A DNA stretch of 64,000 bases from Clostridia bacterium (lineage in GTDB: Bacteria; Bacillota; Clostridia; Oscillospirales; Acutalibacteraceae): assembly GCA_017403065.1 (NCBI GenBank), contig JAFQOT010000004.1:62001-126000 (forward strand), read 5' to 3'. The first letter of the stretch is position 1. Each line of letters starts with the position of its first letter. The position numbers and the translations under genes were made by a program. The notes beneath the pieces are model-generated. The model did not search any database, had not been told where the DNA came from, and saw only the letters and a list, made by a program, of their open reading frames with translations. Below, piece by piece: positions 62,745 through 64,000 of this stretch.

Positions 62745-63395
62745 TTATTTCAATTTTTGCAGTTTCAAGGTGTTAGCAATAACGATAAGCTGCATTCCTT
62801 TTTCAAGGGGAAGCGATGGATCAACTGTTGTGCTGATTTTATCACCGTTTCGTATTGCAACCACGTTAATAGAATATTTTTTACGAAGACTAAGTTCTAT
62901 GAGCGATTTACCGATCCACTCATCTCTTACCTCGATTTCTACCATAGACACTTCATCAGAAAGCTCTATCATTTCCGAAAATCCTGATGTAAGCAGATTT
63001 TTAGCAAGCCTTGTTCCCGATTCTTTTTCGGGGAAAATCACCCTATCGGCACCTACGCGACTTAAAATCTTTTGATGCGTTTCATTGCCGCATTTAACAA
63101 TAACGGTAGGCACACCCGCTTCCTTGCAAAGCGTTACCGCCATAACACTTGCTTCAAGATTGCTTGCCATCGAAACAATTACAACGTCGATATTGGATAT
63201 ACCAAGTCTTTTCATCGCCTCCGGCTCAGTAATATCGGCGCATTTGCAAACTGGTATGGTTTCAATTGCATTGTTAACATTGTTTTGGTCGACATCAACA
63301 GCCAGAACTTCTGCGCCATTATTTACAAGTTCTTCTGCAACGGCTTTTCCATATCTGCCAAGACCTAATACGGCATAGGTTTTATTGATACTCAT
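62745..63395 (-). CDS. ktrA: KtrA/TrkA-type potassium channel regulator
   Basis: Cytoplasmic gating ring of a KtrAB potassium uptake system. The 216-residue product has one RCK_N domain (about 5-125; nucleotide motif GLGRYG and the Asp in VDVDQNN) and one RCK_C domain (about 135-216), which in this family can bind c-di-AMP. Its start follows GAAGGGA. It lies downstream of ktrB on the same strand, but 290 bases of repeat-rich DNA separate the two. Confidence 0.92.
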   Translation of the reverse strand: MSINKTYAVLGLGRYGKAVAEELVNNGAEVLAVDVDQNNVNNAIETIPVCKCADITEPEAMKRLGISNIDVVIVSMASNLEASVMAVTLCKEAGVPTVIVKCGNETHQKILSRVGADRVIFPEKESGTRLAKNLLTSGFSEMIELSDEVSMVEIEVRDEWIGKSLIELSLRKKYSINVVAIRNGDKISTTVDPSLPLEKGMQLIVIANTLKLQKLK

Positions 63396-63410
63396 AAAAA
63401 TTATCCCTTC

Positions 63411-63690
63411 TTAGCCAAAGCATTTAAACCCAAATCAGATTTTGGGATAATAATTTTACGCTGTGGCTTTGTTAAAATACTCGTTAATCCGTTAGGATTA
63501 ACTGCGTTTTGTGCCTCGCCACACCGAAAATCCTTTAATCACAAAATTCTCCGACCTAAAAGGTGCGGTTTTATGAGTGAATTTTGGTGATGCGAAGCTC
63601 ATAAGGCTGTCGCCTATGAGCGACAAAGAGCCAAAAGATGCCTTAAAACCCGCCCTTTTAGGCTGGTTCGGGTTTAAACGCTTTGGCTAA
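63411..63690. mobile_element. MITE-like structured element between ktrB and ktrA
   Basis: The element is bounded by 21-base inverted repeats, 63411-63431 (TTAGCCAAAGCATTTAAACC start) and 63670-63690, differing at one base. Inside are hairpins: CCCAAA/TTTGGG at 63429-63446 and TTAATCC-GTTA-GGATTAA at 63484-63501. There is also a large one centred near 63609, with 19-base arms at 63555-63573 and 63644-63662 (16 matches) and an inner GCTCATA/TATGAGC stem. No gene or transposase is inside. The right end supplies the ktrB stop codon. A small non-autonomous element is the best reading; a structured RNA is the alternative. Confidence 0.6.
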
Positions 63691-64000
63691 CCCACACTGA
63701 TTTCTTCAATGGGGTTTCTTACAATATTCTGATTATCCTTGCTTCGCTTAAATGCAACAGCAAGTGATATGGGGCTTACTCTTCCGAGATACATCGTTAT
63801 GATAATTATAAGTTTGCCAATACTACCAAGAGATGCCGTAAGATTTCTTGTAAGACCTACTGTTGCGGTAGCACTAACCGTCTCATAAACAATATCCAAT
63901 GCGTTTGCATCTGTTACTACTGAGAGCAAAACCGTTGAAGTAAATATAATAATAAAGGACATACAGGTAACAGCAACTGCTTTGCTGACAGCCTGTTTTG
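63687..64000 (-). CDS. ktrB: KtrB/TrkH-type potassium channel (only the C-terminal part in window)
   Basis: Membrane subunit of the potassium uptake system. The reverse strand is open from the stop at 63687 to the right edge, giving the last 104 residues or so. The family's final P-loop region is visible (VYETVSATATVGLTRNLTASLGSIGK), then the last helix with YLGRVSPISLAVA and a normal C-terminus ending EEISVG. The glycine-containing selectivity region TVGLT fits Trk/Ktr channels. The first three quarters lie outside the window. Confidence 0.9.
   Translation of the reverse strand, partial: KQAVSKAVAVTCMSFIIIFTSTVLLSVVTDANALDIVYETVSATATVGLTRNLTASLGSIGKLIIIITMYLGRVSPISLAVAFKRSKDNQNIVRNPIEEISVG

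Noticed and set aside
1..64000. CRISPR array, prophage, rRNA operon or transposase
   Set aside because: No regularly spaced repeats, phage structural genes, rRNA sequence or transposase frames were found on either strand.

Overview
The window is about 64 kb of a low-GC, spore-forming, anaerobic member of the Clostridia. It most resembles the Oscillospirales/Ruminococcaceae, though no 16S gene is present to confirm this. The evidence is a sporulation set (spoIIE, spoIVA, spoVM, spo0A), pyruvate:ferredoxin oxidoreductase, a tetrahydrofolate riboswitch in front of folT, a cohesin/dockerin protein pair, and conserved Firmicutes gene orders. Most of it is core chromosome. No prophage, CRISPR array, transposase or rRNA operon was seen.

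Layout. 1-3.9 kb: spoIIE (runs off the left edge) and spoIVA, divergent. 3.9-7.3 kb: a two-gene operon for a membrane-anchored cohesin protein and a secreted dockerin-bearing glucosaminidase, with a Spo0A-type box at its promoter. 7.4-10.4 kb: a DUF1015 protein, an orphan lipoprotein and an alpha/beta hydrolase. 10.5-20.1 kb: one leftward operon nusB-xseA-xseB-ispA-dxs-tlyA-nadK-argR-recN-tyrS, followed by spo0A. 21.2-24.7 kb: radical SAM protein, DEDDh exonuclease and typA.

24.9-36.9 kb: a rightward run yicC-remA-gmk-rpoZ-priA-def-fmt-rsmB-rlmN-prpC-prkC-rsgA, then a 48-residue membrane protein and the 28-residue SpoVM. 37-41 kb: prfC, then ylxM-ffh-rpsP-khpA. 41-45.4 kb: bioY (leftward), a calcium-type P-ATPase, the THF riboswitch with folT, and a 54-residue membrane protein behind a consensus SOS box. 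45.4-53.2 kb: mfd, pth and pyruvate:ferredoxin oxidoreductase, leftward.

53.4-64 kb: a tRNA-Pro locus with a duplicated 5' half, the leftward pstSCAB-phoU-phoBR phosphate operon, a MATE transporter, a small membrane protein and a KtrAB-type potassium system (ktrB runs off the right edge). The genes right of the tRNA look more GC-rich than the left part. A structured, inverted-repeat-bounded element separates ktrB from ktrA.

How it fits together. SpoIVA and SpoVM are the two partners that build the spore-coat basement layer. Spo0A-type boxes are visible at spo0A, at spoIIE (with the unusual 21-bp spacer known from Bacillus) and at the cohesin/dockerin operon. This suggests the cell-wall hydrolase pair belongs to the entry into sporulation. 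The small SOS-controlled membrane protein beside mfd is the best candidate for an undescribed function. All functional statements come from reading the sequence and family knowledge; no searches were run.
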